Assembly (NCBI GenBank): GCA_041608535.1
Contig: JBFISM010000026.1
Span: 1 to 32,387, forward strand
DNA from: JBFISM01 sp041608535
GTDB lineage: Bacteria; Actinomycetota; Acidimicrobiia; Spongiisociales; UBA5794
Reading direction: 5' to 3'
DNA length: 32,387 nt
Shown: positions 1 to 7,334 of the stretch, in pieces
How positions within the stretch are numbered: position 1 is the first letter of the stretch
Layout: each line of letters starts with the position of its first letter
The notes under the pieces: model-generated
Database searches by the model: none
Told to the model about the DNA's origin: nothing
The model's input: only the letters and a program-made list of their open reading frames with translations
Translations under genes and position numbers: made by a program

Positions 1-1
1 C

Positions 2-94
2 CGAGCCGCCATCGAAGCCCGTGCCGAGAAGGACCACGCGACCGTGAGCGAAGTGATTCGCGAGGCGATTCGCCGGTTCCTCGACGTCGCATAG
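2..94 (+). CDS. C-terminal end of a ribbon-helix-helix (CopG/Arc-type) antitoxin, 5' end outside window
   Basis: Only the last 30 codons are present, reading RAAIEARAEKDHATVSEVIR and ending REAIRRFLDVA before a TAG stop. The pattern of a first helix, a turn (DHATVSE) and a second helix (VIREAIRRFL) is that of the ribbon-helix-helix DNA-binding fold of CopG-like antitoxins and repressors. The N-terminal beta strand lies outside the window. The next gene downstream is another antitoxin (vapB) and not a cognate toxin, so its toxin is either upstream or missing. Family assignment rests on a short fragment; a non-TA RHH regulator is also possible. Confidence 0.6.
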   Translation, partial: RAAIEARAEKDHATVSEVIREAIRRFLDVA

Positions 95-105
95 CAACTG
101 ATCCC

Positions 106-119
106 GGGCGATATCGCCC
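106..119. repeat. perfect 14-bp palindrome GGGCGATATCGCCC
   Basis: A fully self-complementary 14-mer starts 12 nt after the stop of the upstream RHH gene. In RNA it could form a 5-bp GC stem with an ATAT loop, so it could end the upstream transcript, but no U tract follows. It could equally be an operator for a dimeric repressor. Function is not decided by sequence. Confidence 0.4.
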
Positions 120-200
120 CCATCACGAAATAGCGCCGACCGGCACTGATGCGTGCGGGTGCGCCTACCGCCAAGGGGCTATCTTTTCGTTCCTGAATGG

Positions 201-215
201 ATATCCTTGGGATAT
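201..215 (+). promoter_or_regulatory. vapB promoter and probable VapB operator
   Basis: A -10 like TATCCT (202-207) ends 6 nt before the vapB ATG (214), which suggests a leaderless mRNA. The same bases form a perfect inverted repeat, ATATCC-TTG-GGATAT (201-215), that covers the -10 and runs into the start codon. TA antitoxins usually repress their own operon through such dyads, so this is the likely VapB or VapBC binding site. Binding itself is inferred. Confidence 0.6.
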
Positions 216-420
216 GACGAAACGGTTGATCGACGTAGACGACGACAAGCTCGAGGCAGTCAAGGCGTTGCTGGGCACCACCACGCTCAAGGCGACCGTC
301 AACGCCGCGCTCGACGAGGTTCTGGCGCTAGACGAGCGGCGACAGGCGCTGCTCGCCGAACGCGGCGTCGACCTCAGCGAACTCGCAGACCCTGACGCCC
401 GCCGAGCGGCATGGGGTTGA
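214..420 (+). CDS. vapB: VapB-type antitoxin (type II toxin-antitoxin)
   Basis: The 68-residue protein begins MTKRLIDVDDDKLEAVKALL, followed by a GTTTLKATVNAALDEVL segment. This is the short strand plus helix-turn-helix layout of the VapB/DUF2191 antitoxins that accompany actinobacterial PIN toxins. The C-terminal half (ERRQALLAERGVDLSELADP) is the flexible part expected to wrap and inhibit the toxin. The stop overlaps the start of the PIN toxin by 10 nt (ATGGGGTTGA), the usual coupled order antitoxin-toxin. A palindromic operator over the -10 and start codon fits autoregulation. The start at 214 is supported by the -10 hexamer 6 nt upstream. Confidence 0.85.
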   Translation: MTKRLIDVDDDKLEAVKALLGTTTLKATVNAALDEVLALDERRQALLAERGVDLSELADPDARRAAWG

Positions 421-833
421 AGGCCTACTACCTCGGCGATACTTCAGCCCTCGCCCGCCTCACCCATCCTGCAGTCACGCCTCGACTGGCGCCGCTCCTC
501 GAGAGCGGGCTGGTCGCCCGGTGCACCCCCACCGACCTCGAGGCCGGCTACTCGTCGCCGAGCCCCGACGCGCATCGCGCCATGCGCCAATTCCGGACTG
601 CGTGGCCCCAAGTCGACATGAGCAAACCCGTGTTGGATCGTGCGGTCGAGGTGCAGGATGAGCTCGCAGACCGCAGCCAGCAACGCGGCGCGAAGATCGC
701 CGACCTTCTCATCGCTGCCGCAGCTGAAGCAGCGGGGCTGGTCGTCCTCCACTACGACCACGACTTCGACCTGATCGCCACCGTCACCAGCCAGCCCGTC
801 GAATGGATCTTGCCCGCTGGCACCATCCCCTGA
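411..833 (+). CDS. vapC: VapC PIN-domain ribonuclease toxin
   Basis: The 140-residue protein has the PIN-domain fold signature. LGDTSAL near the N-terminus carries the first acidic residue (D10), TDLEAGY supplies E44, KIADLLIAAAA supplies D98, and HYDHDFDLIA supplies the C-terminal acidic cluster (D116/D118). These residues normally bind Mg2+ or Mn2+ in VapC ribonucleases, which cleave tRNA or rRNA when freed from VapB. All four positions are intact, so the toxin looks active. The gene overlaps vapB by 10 nt and depends on its promoter. The target RNA cannot be predicted from sequence. Confidence 0.88.
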   Translation: MGLKAYYLGDTSALARLTHPAVTPRLAPLLESGLVARCTPTDLEAGYSSPSPDAHRAMRQFRTAWPQVDMSKPVLDRAVEVQDELADRSQQRGAKIADLLIAAAAEAAGLVVLHYDHDFDLIATVTSQPVEWILPAGTIP

Positions 834-1053
834 TCCACCAGACCAGCCTCCCCATGCATGCCAGGCCGGCCACGCCGATCACCCGCTATGCGCGTCCACG
901 CGCCGATGACGCAGCAAAGCCGACGGTACGACTGCGCTTGGTCTCGAACGCTCACACTGGGCACCCACCACGGCAGGTCAACCGCCGCGACTACCGCCCG
1001 GCGTCGTAGGAACAACTGAGCCCACCTGGCATTGGAGCGCAAAGACCCCGAAT

Positions 1054-1076
1054 CTGTCACACCCCCTCGATATGTT
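1054..1076 (+). promoter_or_regulatory. two-part promoter CTGTCACAC-N8-TATGTT before the HNH gene
   Basis: CTGTCACAC (1054-1062), eight bases, then TATGTT (1071-1076). The layout matches the actinobacterial RecA-independent damage promoter TTGTCRGTG-N8-TANNNT in spacing, in the TGTCA core and in the -10, but the last three bases of the upstream box differ. A second copy with identical spacing lies at 15139-15161. It predicts transcription starting near 1083, consistent with the GGAG (1105-1108) and ATG (1115). Confidence 0.5.
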
Positions 1077-1114
1077 GGTTGCAGCTTCCCCGAATGACTT
1101 GTTTGGAGTTAGTG

Positions 1115-2341
1115 ATGACGGTGGAAGCAATCGAGCTGCCCCCGGTCGAGGACGGCGGGCCCGGTTTGGCGGTAGCACCTCGACGGGAACGCGAGTTCCG
1201 GCTTGGTGAGTTGAGTCGGGTGGTGATGACGGCGATCCATCAGCTCGTGGTGGAGATCGCAGACACCATGGGCGACGGTGGCGTGGTCGGCGACTCGGCG
1301 GCGGACATGCGGGCGTGGCTCGTCCACAACCTCGGAGCCTCGCAGTCGACGGCACGCAACTGGGTGCAGCTTGCCCAACGTGTCGCCGAGCTGCCCGAGA
1401 CGATGCGACGCCTCCACAACGCACACGTCTCTATCGATGCGGCTCTGATCATCGCCAAGCACGCGACGAGCAGGAATGAGGCCGAGCTGGCAGAGCTGGC
1501 CGGTGACGCCACCATCACAGAGTTGCTGCGGATCGCCAAAGACATGCACCCCGACACCACACAGGACGAGGTGCGGGACAAAGAGTTCAGCAAGGACGTC
1601 AACTGGTACCGCAACGAACGGGAAGGCTGGTGGTATCTCAATGGGCGCCTCCCCTTGGCCGACGGCGTCGTGGTGGAGCGGGCGCTCGAACGAGTCATGG
1701 ACGGCATGGAGCGCAAGGACCCGCATGGCGTGTACTACCCGCACGGGATGATCGCCGCCGAAGCGCTCGTCGAACTCGCCGGTGTCCGCATCGACTCCGA
1801 TCCCGACCCGGACCGGGCCACCGTCGTACTGCATATGACCCAGCCCTGGGAACCGTCGCAGCAGCAGTTGACGATGGTGGAGAACGGCCCCGTGATCCCG
1901 GAGTGGTCGGCGCACCGCCTGACCTGTGACGCCCGCTGCCAGCTGGTCACGCACACACCCGACGGCACCGTGATCGGGGTCGGGCGAACCACCCGAGTCG
2001 TACCGATGTGGCTCCGGCGGCTCGTGCGGGGCCGGGACCTCACCTGCCGGTTCCCCGGCTGCGAACGCACCAAACATCTGCAGATCCATCACATTCGGCA
2101 TTGGTCACACGGTGGCCCCACCGACCTGGACAACCTCCTCTTACTCTGCACCCGCCACCATCGCATGGTCCACGAACACGGCTGGGCCATCACCGGCAGT
2201 GCCGACAACCCGACCTTCGAACTCGCACCCGGACACCCCTACCAACCGATCCGCCTCCTCTTACCCGACCTCCCACGCTGGCACCGCCAGCCCCTGCTCC
2301 AACCCGGCGCCCTGCTCGAGCCTGCGGCGACCTCGAGGTGA
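1115..2341 (+). CDS. DUF222 / 13E12-repeat family HNH endonuclease
   Basis: The 408-residue protein has a long helical DUF222 region (about residues 20-280) followed by a C-terminal HNH nuclease motif. The motif contains CRFPGC (C311, C316), HHIRHW (H325, H326), N340 and LCTRHHRMVHE (C345, H348, H349, H353), so the metal and zinc ligands are all present. This is the family of the mycobacterial 13E12 repeat genes, which occur in many copies in Actinomycetota; the natural substrate is not established. ATG 1115 was chosen over the upstream TTG (1079) and ATG (1094) because GGAG at 1105-1108 is 6 nt away and the predicted transcription start lies at about 1083. It is a single gene with its own promoter. 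Confidence 0.85.
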   Translation: MTVEAIELPPVEDGGPGLAVAPRREREFRLGELSRVVMTAIHQLVVEIADTMGDGGVVGDSAADMRAWLVHNLGASQSTARNWVQLAQRVAELPETMRRLHNAHVSIDAALIIAKHATSRNEAELAELAGDATITELLRIAKDMHPDTTQDEVRDKEFSKDVNWYRNEREGWWYLNGRLPLADGVVVERALERVMDGMERKDPHGVYYPHGMIAAEALVELAGVRIDSDPDPDRATVVLHMTQPWEPSQQQLTMVENGPVIPEWSAHRLTCDARCQLVTHTPDGTVIGVGRTTRVVPMWLRRLVRGRDLTCRFPGCERTKHLQIHHIRHWSHGGPTDLDNLLLLCTRHHRMVHEHGWAITGSADNPTFELAPGHPYQPIRLLLPDLPRWHRQPLLQPGALLEPAATSR

Positions 2342-2356
2342 CGCCGCAGCGCTAAA

Positions 2357-2374
2357 CTTCAATTTCACTTGAAG
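2357..2374 (+). promoter_or_regulatory. SoxR box upstream of soxR
   Basis: CTTCAATTTCACTTGAAG is an inverted repeat with 6-bp arms (CTTCAA/TTGAAG). It agrees at 14 of 18 positions with the enteric SoxR box CCTCAAGTTAACTTGAGG. It ends 11 nt before the soxR ATG, so autoregulation is likely. No good -10 is visible downstream of it; AATCGA (2375-2380) is the best candidate. Confidence 0.65.
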
Positions 2375-2385
2375 AATCGAGGGCG

Positions 2386-2847
2386 ATGGATGCCAACGAC
2401 CTGCTGACGATCGGCGAGGTAGCGAGCCGCGCCGGTGTCGCCACCTCTGCCTTGCGCTTCTACGAGGAGCGCGGGTTGATCTCGTCCGAACGCACCGAGA
2501 GCAACCATCGGCGCTACCGGCGCTCCGTACTCCGCATCGTTGCCGTGATCCAGGCGGCACAGAAACTCGGACTCTCGCTGGCCGAGATTCAGGATGCGCT
2601 CGCCGAGCTTCCGGAGGGTCGCACCCCGACCGGCAAGCACTGGACACGTATGTCGTCGCGGTGGAAGGACCGGCTGGACCAAGACATCGCCATGCTCGAG
2701 AAGCTGCGCGACGATCTCGACGGGTGCATCGGGTGCGGTTGCCTCTCCTTGGAACGGTGCGCCCTCTTCAACGCCGACGATGTGGCCGGGAGCAAGGGAC
2801 CGGGCCCACGGTATCTCTTCAACGCGGCAGCGGGAGGCACCGCCTAG
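2386..2847 (+). CDS. soxR: SoxR, redox-sensing MerR-family regulator with [2Fe-2S] cysteines
   Basis: The 153-residue protein opens with a MerR winged helix (TIGEVASRAGVATSALRFYE, residues 8-27), then a coiled dimerisation helix around residues 85-112. The C-terminal motif is CIGCGCLSLERC (C114, C117, C119, C125), the exact C-x2-C-x-C-x5-C spacing that holds the [2Fe-2S] cluster in SoxR. The family activates promoters when the cluster is oxidised by redox-cycling compounds. Outside enteric bacteria SoxR usually controls efflux pumps and oxidoreductases and not soxS. A near-consensus SoxR box lies just upstream. The ClC transporter 56 nt downstream has its own -10, so whether it belongs to the regulon is open. 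Confidence 0.92.
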   Translation: MDANDLLTIGEVASRAGVATSALRFYEERGLISSERTESNHRRYRRSVLRIVAVIQAAQKLGLSLAEIQDALAELPEGRTPTGKHWTRMSSRWKDRLDQDIAMLEKLRDDLDGCIGCGCLSLERCALFNADDVAGSKGPGPRYLFNAAAGGTA

Positions 2848-2888
2848 AGCCGAGCGTCGCCGGCAACCGGCGACCCCTGGAGCGGCGC

Positions 2889-2894
2889 TACGTT
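2889..2894 (+). promoter_or_regulatory. -10 hexamer TACGTT for the ClC gene
   Basis: TACGTT lies 9 nt upstream of ATG 2904 with no Shine-Dalgarno between, so a leaderless or nearly leaderless mRNA separate from soxR is likely. Confidence 0.45.
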
Positions 2895-2903
2895 ACCGGT
2901 TCC

Positions 2904-4910
2904 ATGGTCGCACCCGTTCTCGCTCGCCTCAGACAAGCGTTTCGGGCGCGCGGGGCTACGGCTTTCATCGTGGCCGCCTTGCTCGTCGGGGTCATCGTCG
3001 GCATCGCGGCCGCGGTTTTGGTGTGGGCGATCGCAGTCGTCACCGGCGCTGCGGACTGGGTGGAATCGGCGGTACCCACCGGCCGGGCGGCGCTCCTGCT
3101 CATCATTCCACTTGGTCTGGTGGTGTCGTGGGCTATTGCCAGGAGATTCGGTCCCGGGGTGGAAGGCGGCGGAGTCACCGCAACCATGATGGGCCTCTCG
3201 CTCCACGCCGGTTATCTGCCGACACGGACCGTATTCAGCAAGATCGCCGCAACCGCGGCCACCCTCGGTTCCGGAGCATCGGCGGGGCGGGAGGGCCCGA
3301 TCGTGCAGATCGGTGGGACCATCGGGTCGTCGTTCGCCCGCTACACCCGGTTTGGCGAAGACCAGATACGCAGTCTGGTCGCCGCGGGAGCCGGCGCGGG
3401 GATCGGGGCGAGCTTCAACGCACCCATCGCCGGAATGCTGTTCGCCATGGAGGTCATCCTCGGTAACTTTGCGGTGAGACACATTCAGGATGTCGTCGTG
3501 GCCTCGGTGGCTGCCGCGGTGACCACGAGATCGCTCGTCGGCCAGGAGCGCATCCTGTCCGCACCCGTACACGGGTTCCGTGAGCCTCTCGAGTTGGTTC
3601 TCTACGCAATCCTGGGGTTGATCGCCGTCGTCCTCGCCATCGCGTTCCTGCGCGCCTACCGCATCACTCACCGGGTGGGGCTCCGGCTACCCGACTGGCT
3701 GCGCCCGGTGGTTGCCGGTGTCGCCATCGCCCTGGTCGGGATCGCCGAACCGCGGGCGCTGGGCACCGGCCAGGAGTTCGTCGGCGAGCTGCTGCGCACC
3801 GGACCGGCGAGCGACCTCGTGGCACCGGCTCTGTTCGTCCTGTCCCTCGCCAAGATCGCAACGACGGCGATGACCCAAAGCGGCGGCGGATCGGGCGGAT
3901 CCTTCATGCCGTCGCTCTTCGTGGGCGCATCTGCCGGGACCGGGTTGGCGCTGCTCGCCGGACCGGTTTGGGGCTTCTCCACGTTGAATCCCGGCGCCTT
4001 TGCCGTGGTCGGTATGGCAGCCACGTTTGCGGCCGTCGCCCGCGCCCCGTTGACCGCTGTGATCATCGTCTTCGAGATCACCGGGGATTACGGGTTGGTG
4101 CTCCCCCTCATGCTGGCGGCGGCCCTCGCCACGTTCATCACCGAACGGTTCACCGCCACCAACGTCTACAACCAGCCACTTCGTCAGCTGGGTATCAACC
4201 TGCCCGTCACCGAGGACATCGATCTACTGGACACGGTCACCGTGGGTCAGGTCATGTCGACCGCACCCGACCTGCTCGATCCAGGAATGTCGATCGCCGA
4301 AGCCGAGCAGGTGATGCACCGGTACCACCACCACGGGATGGCCGTGGCCACCGACGGTCGGCTCGCCGGCCTGCTCACACGCACCGATCTGGCGCTGGCA
4401 GCCGGGACGACCGGGGAGCGCGGCACCGTGGCGGACGTGATGAACCGCAACCCGATCACGGTCACGCCGAGCATGCCGGTCTCGGCGGCGCTGGCGCGGA
4501 TGGCGGCACTCGACGTCGGGAGGATGCCTGTTGTCTCCGACGACGACCCGTCGCAGATCGTCGGCATGTTCCGGCGGGCGAGCGTGGTCCACGCCTACCA
4601 CCAAGCGCTCGGCGCAACCACGGACCGGCACCTCTACCGGCAACGCCTCAAGCAACGCACCGAACCAGGCACCGGATTCTTCGAGATACCGGTACCCCTC
4701 GGCTCTGCGGCGACCGGGTTGTCGGTTCGGGAGCTGGATTGGCCCGAGAATGCCATCTTGGTCTCGATCCGGCGCGGTACCTCGGTGCTCATCCCCCATG
4801 GCGACACCGCCATCCTCCCCAACGACGTGATCACCGCGTTCGGAACCGGGGAGGCCCGGGTGGCGCTGGCGTTCCTCCTCGAGCCCAGCGGCGACGGCGA
4901 GCAGTGGTGA
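2904..4910 (+). CDS. ClC-family chloride channel/antiporter with two CBS domains and an RCK_C-like tail
   Basis: The 668-residue polytopic membrane protein has the three ClC selectivity-filter motifs: GPGVEGGGV (83-91), GSGASAGREGP (122-132) and GSGGSFMPSLF (329-339). E130 in GREGP matches the gating glutamate of H+/Cl- exchangers, so antiport is more likely than a passive channel. Two CBS modules follow (about 446-500 and 507-565), which in this family often bind adenine nucleotides. The last 80 residues (FFEIPVPLGS...AFGTGEAR) resemble the TrkA-C/RCK_C ligand-binding domain. ATG 2904 was chosen because the transmembrane region starts about 20 residues later and a -10 lies just upstream. Likely roles are anion or pH homeostasis; the real ion is not known. 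Confidence 0.9.
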   Translation: MVAPVLARLRQAFRARGATAFIVAALLVGVIVGIAAAVLVWAIAVVTGAADWVESAVPTGRAALLLIIPLGLVVSWAIARRFGPGVEGGGVTATMMGLSLHAGYLPTRTVFSKIAATAATLGSGASAGREGPIVQIGGTIGSSFARYTRFGEDQIRSLVAAGAGAGIGASFNAPIAGMLFAMEVILGNFAVRHIQDVVVASVAAAVTTRSLVGQERILSAPVHGFREPLELVLYAILGLIAVVLAIAFLRAYRITHRVGLRLPDWLRPVVAGVAIALVGIAEPRALGTGQEFVGELLRTGPASDLVAPALFVLSLAKIATTAMTQSGGGSGGSFMPSLFVGASAGTGLALLAGPVWGFSTLNPGAFAVVGMAATFAAVARAPLTAVIIVFEITGDYGLVLPLMLAAALATFITERFTATNVYNQPLRQLGINLPVTEDIDLLDTVTVGQVMSTAPDLLDPGMSIAEAEQVMHRYHHHGMAVATDGRLAGLLTRTDLALAAGTTGERGTVADVMNRNPITVTPSMPVSAALARMAALDVGRMPVVSDDDPSQIVGMFRRASVVHAYHQALGATTDRHLYRQRLKQRTEPGTGFFEIPVPLGSAATGLSVRELDWPENAILVSIRRGTSVLIPHGDTAILPNDVITAFGTGEARVALAFLLEPSGDGEQW

Positions 4911-4942
4911 GCGGTCGGCGGGCAGACGACCAGCGCAATCGG

Positions 4943-4974
4943 TAGCGTTGGTCCGCACCACGAAGGGAGAAGAG
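4943..4974 (+). promoter_or_regulatory. -10 TAGCGT and strong RBS for the secreted EEP protein
   Basis: TAGCGT (4943-4948) is followed by a leader of about 20 nt holding GGGAGA (4965-4970), whose GGAG is 5 nt before ATG 4975. This gene has a conventional leader, unlike most promoters in the window. Confidence 0.5.
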
Positions 4975-6201
4975 ATGCGACGCCTCAGCGGTGTTGTCAT
5001 GATCGCGCTCGGTCTCATCGTCACGGTGCTGGCCCCGGCAGGTGCCGAGGAGCCGGCGACCGATGGCACGGTGCGATTCGCCACGTTCAACGCCTCGCTC
5101 AACCGGTCCAACGCCGGCGACCTCGTCACCGAGCTGTCGGCACCCGGCAGCCCTCAGCCTGCGGTCATCGCCGAGATCATCCAGCGCACCCGCCCGGACG
5201 TGCTGCTGGTCAACGAATTCGACTTCGACGCAGACCATGCCGCTCTCGCGTTGTTCCAGGAGAACTACCTGTCGGTATCCCAGAACGGTGCTGATCCCAT
5301 CCACTACCCCTATGCGTACACCGCGCCGTCCAACACGGGGGTGTTCTCCGGTTTCGACCTCGACAACAGCGGCGCGGCTGGCGACTTCGCTCCCAACGAC
5401 TCGTTCGGCTTCGGGTTCTTCGAGGGTCAGTTCGGGATGGCCGTGTACTCGATGTATCCCATCGACTTCGCCAACATCCGCACCTTCCAGTTCTTCTTGT
5501 GGAAGGACATGCCCCGAGCTCTACTTCCCGATGATCCCGCCTCCCCCGGCCCCGCCGATTGGTACTCCCCCGAGGAGCTCGACGTGTTCCGGCTCTCGTC
5601 CAAGAGCCACTGGGACGTCCCCATCAGGATCGGGAGGGAGAGGGTCCACCTCCTGGTGAGCCATCCCACCCCCCCGGTCTTCGATGGCGCCGAGGATCGC
5701 AACGGAACCAGGAACCACGACGAGATCCGTTTCTGGGCCGACTACGTGACACCGGCCAAGAGCGGCTACATCTACGACGACAACGGGCGGCGGGGCGGGT
5801 TGCCGTCGCGGGCGCAGTTCGTGATCGCGGGCGATCTCAATTCGGATCCGTTCGACGGGGACAGCATCCCCGGGGCGGCCCAGCAGGTGCTCGCCAACCC
5901 ACGGGTCAACACCTCGGTGACGCCAGCGAGCCCGGGCGGAGTCGAGCAGGCGTTGCTGCAGGGCGACAACAACCTCACCCACCTCGGGAACCCCGCCTTC
6001 GACACTGCCGACTTCGGGGAGGCCATCTTCGGTGGTCCGGGGAACCTCCGTGTCGACTACGTGCTGCCATCGTGGAACATGGCGATCGCCGACGCCGGCG
6101 TCTTCTGGCCGCTGACGACGGATCCGCTCTTCCCGCTGGTGGGAACATTTCCCTTCCCATCTTCGGACCACAGGCTCGTTTGGATAGATATAGTTCCATA
6201 G
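4975..6201 (+). CDS. secreted endonuclease/exonuclease/phosphatase (EEP) family protein
   Basis: The 408-residue protein starts with a Sec signal peptide (MRRL, a hydrophobic stretch, then APAGAEE near residue 25), so it should be exported. The EEP fold is shown by RFATFNASL (N39), LLVNEFDF (E81, metal ligand), IAGDLNSDP (D287, N289) and the terminal SSDHRLVW (D398, H399). Those are the catalytic positions of the DNase I/phosphodiesterase superfamily. The substrate could be nucleic acid, a phospholipid or a phosphate ester; nothing nearby decides this. ATG 4975 is fixed by its RBS and by the signal peptide; an upstream in-frame extension to 4948 would place the hydrophobic stretch too far inside. 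It is transcribed alone. Confidence 0.82.
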   Translation: MRRLSGVVMIALGLIVTVLAPAGAEEPATDGTVRFATFNASLNRSNAGDLVTELSAPGSPQPAVIAEIIQRTRPDVLLVNEFDFDADHAALALFQENYLSVSQNGADPIHYPYAYTAPSNTGVFSGFDLDNSGAAGDFAPNDSFGFGFFEGQFGMAVYSMYPIDFANIRTFQFFLWKDMPRALLPDDPASPGPADWYSPEELDVFRLSSKSHWDVPIRIGRERVHLLVSHPTPPVFDGAEDRNGTRNHDEIRFWADYVTPAKSGYIYDDNGRRGGLPSRAQFVIAGDLNSDPFDGDSIPGAAQQVLANPRVNTSVTPASPGGVEQALLQGDNNLTHLGNPAFDTADFGEAIFGGPGNLRVDYVLPSWNMAIADAGVFWPLTTDPLFPLVGTFPFPSSDHRLVWIDIVP

Positions 6202-6353
6202 GGCCCCATGGGGGAGCCAGCTACAGAACCGATGGGACGCCGGCCGTCTTGGAACCAGGGGGAGCGGGCGGCGTCCCGCCGCGTTCGGACCGCCCCATGC
6301 AGCTACTCGTGCGGTGACCCTCACCCCTGGCTGACGTCCCCGCGACATCGGCA

Positions 6354-6375
6354 CCACCGGCCCCTGCACCGGTGG
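6354..6375. repeat. hairpin-forming inverted repeat CCACCGG-N8-CCGGTGG
   Basis: The 7-bp perfect arms with an 8-nt loop lie in the 208-nt gap between the EEP gene and the methyltransferase, 21 nt upstream of the latter's -10. No U tract follows. It could be a weak terminator or an operator. The rest of the gap shows no convincing gene. Confidence 0.35.
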
Positions 6376-6396
6376 GGCGCGAGGTTGGCGCGGCAG

Positions 6397-6402
6397 TAGG
6401 GT
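6397..6402 (+). promoter_or_regulatory. -10 hexamer TAGGGT, leaderless start
   Basis: TAGGGT is 7 nt upstream of ATG 6410 with no Shine-Dalgarno between, as expected for a leaderless transcript. Confidence 0.5.
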
Positions 6403-6409
6403 CGGCACC

Positions 6410-7243
6410 ATGGACTGGACCGACCCAATCACCGTTGCCGAGATGTACGGCGAGTGGGCCGTCGACGAGGAGACGGTCCGGGACATCCTCGATCGCAGCC
6501 GCAACCCCCGCAGCTCGTCGTCGCTCTACGACACGGTGGGCGAGACCGGGCTCGGGCCCGACCAGGTCCTCCTCGACATCGGAGCCCGCGATGCCCGCCA
6601 CTCGATCGCTCTCGTCGAGCGCTACGGATGCCGCGCGGTGGCGATCGACCCTGTCGACAAGCACCTGGAGGCCGCGAGAGCGGCCGTGGCCGGTCATGAG
6701 CATCGGGACAGGATCGAGGTTCGCCGGGGCAGCATCGAGCACATCCCTGCCGCATCCGGCGAATTCGACGTCGTGTTGTGCCGCGACATGTTCAATCACA
6801 TCCAGCATCCGGCACCCGCACTTGCCGAGTGCTTCCGGGTGCTCGACGACGGCGGACACATGGTGGTCTACCAGACATTCGCCACCGCTCGGCTCGAGCC
6901 GGCGGAGGCCGTGGCCCTCTATGCCGATCTGGCGATCGTGCCGCAGCGAATGTCACCCGAGGACTTCGAGCGACGAGTGCTCGACGCCGGGTTCTCGATA
7001 CAGGGCGTCGACCCCGTCGGGTCGGAATGGCGCGAGGCCTGGGAAGAGGACGGCAATGGTTGCACTGCACGCAGCCTCCTCCATGTGGCTCGCCTGCTGC
7101 GGGTGCGTGACGAGATGCTGGCCGAGCTGGGCGAGGTCGCCTACCGCGTCGAGCTGAGCGACGCCTTGTGGGGCGTCTATCAGATGATCGGCAAGCTGGA
7201 GCCGCGCATCTACGTACTGGGCCGGCCCATTCCGGATCGATGA
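6410..7243 (+). CDS. class I SAM-dependent methyltransferase
   Basis: The 277-residue soluble protein has the Rossmann methyltransferase signature: VLLDIGARDARHS (motif I, about 53-65), the acidic end of strand 2 in AVAIDPVD, then FDVVLCRDMFNHI (motif IV region) and FRVLDDGGHMVVYQTF (post-motif). This is the layout of ubiE/Methyltransf_11 enzymes that methylate small molecules or lipids. Motif I reads DIGARD where DIGCG or DVGAG is usual, a mild variation. The substrate cannot be read from the sequence. The gene stands alone after its own promoter; the next gene is transcribed from a separate -10. Confidence 0.82.
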   Translation: MDWTDPITVAEMYGEWAVDEETVRDILDRSRNPRSSSSLYDTVGETGLGPDQVLLDIGARDARHSIALVERYGCRAVAIDPVDKHLEAARAAVAGHEHRDRIEVRRGSIEHIPAASGEFDVVLCRDMFNHIQHPAPALAECFRVLDDGGHMVVYQTFATARLEPAEAVALYADLAIVPQRMSPEDFERRVLDAGFSIQGVDPVGSEWREAWEEDGNGCTARSLLHVARLLRVRDEMLAELGEVAYRVELSDALWGVYQMIGKLEPRIYVLGRPIPDR

Positions 7244-7274
7244 CCGGGCGGGCGACCGCTGGTGGGTGACCAAC

Positions 7275-7280
7275 TACGCT
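7275..7280 (+). promoter_or_regulatory. -10 hexamer TACGCT upstream of the TfoX-domain gene
   Basis: TACGCT ends 6 nt before an in-frame ATG at 7287. If this promoter is leaderless, translation would begin at 7287 and give a 48-residue N-terminal extension to the TfoX-domain protein. If not, it provides a leader of about 145 nt. Confidence 0.45.
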
Positions 7281-7286
7281 CGCCGC

Positions 7287-7334
7287 ATGGAGGCCGTGCG
7301 CACACCTGAGGAGCGCTTTGTTCACCTGGACCCC
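7287..7334 (+). pseudogene. possible remnant of an alpha/beta-hydrolase (haloalkane dehalogenase-like) N-terminus
   Basis: The 16 codons after the -10 read MEAVRTPEERFVHLDP. This resembles the conserved start (RTPxERFxxLPxxPF) of haloalkane dehalogenases and related alpha/beta hydrolases, but the homology stops at once and runs into unrelated sequence before the TfoX-domain start. It stays in frame with the downstream gene. A deletion that kept the old promoter and first codons would explain this. It is an inference from a short match. Confidence 0.25.

Noticed and set aside
803..1009. 68-codon frame after vapC
   Set aside because: No RBS or promoter, His/Arg/Pro-rich random composition; gap 834-1053 appears non-coding.
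1109..2101. 330-codon open frame on the minus strand across the HNH gene
   Set aside because: Shadow of a clearly coding gene in high-GC sequence; no protein-family signature.
6208..6399. 63-codon frame between the EEP gene and the methyltransferase
   Set aside because: Arg/Pro/Trp-rich with no RBS; contains the hairpin repeat and the promoter of the next gene.
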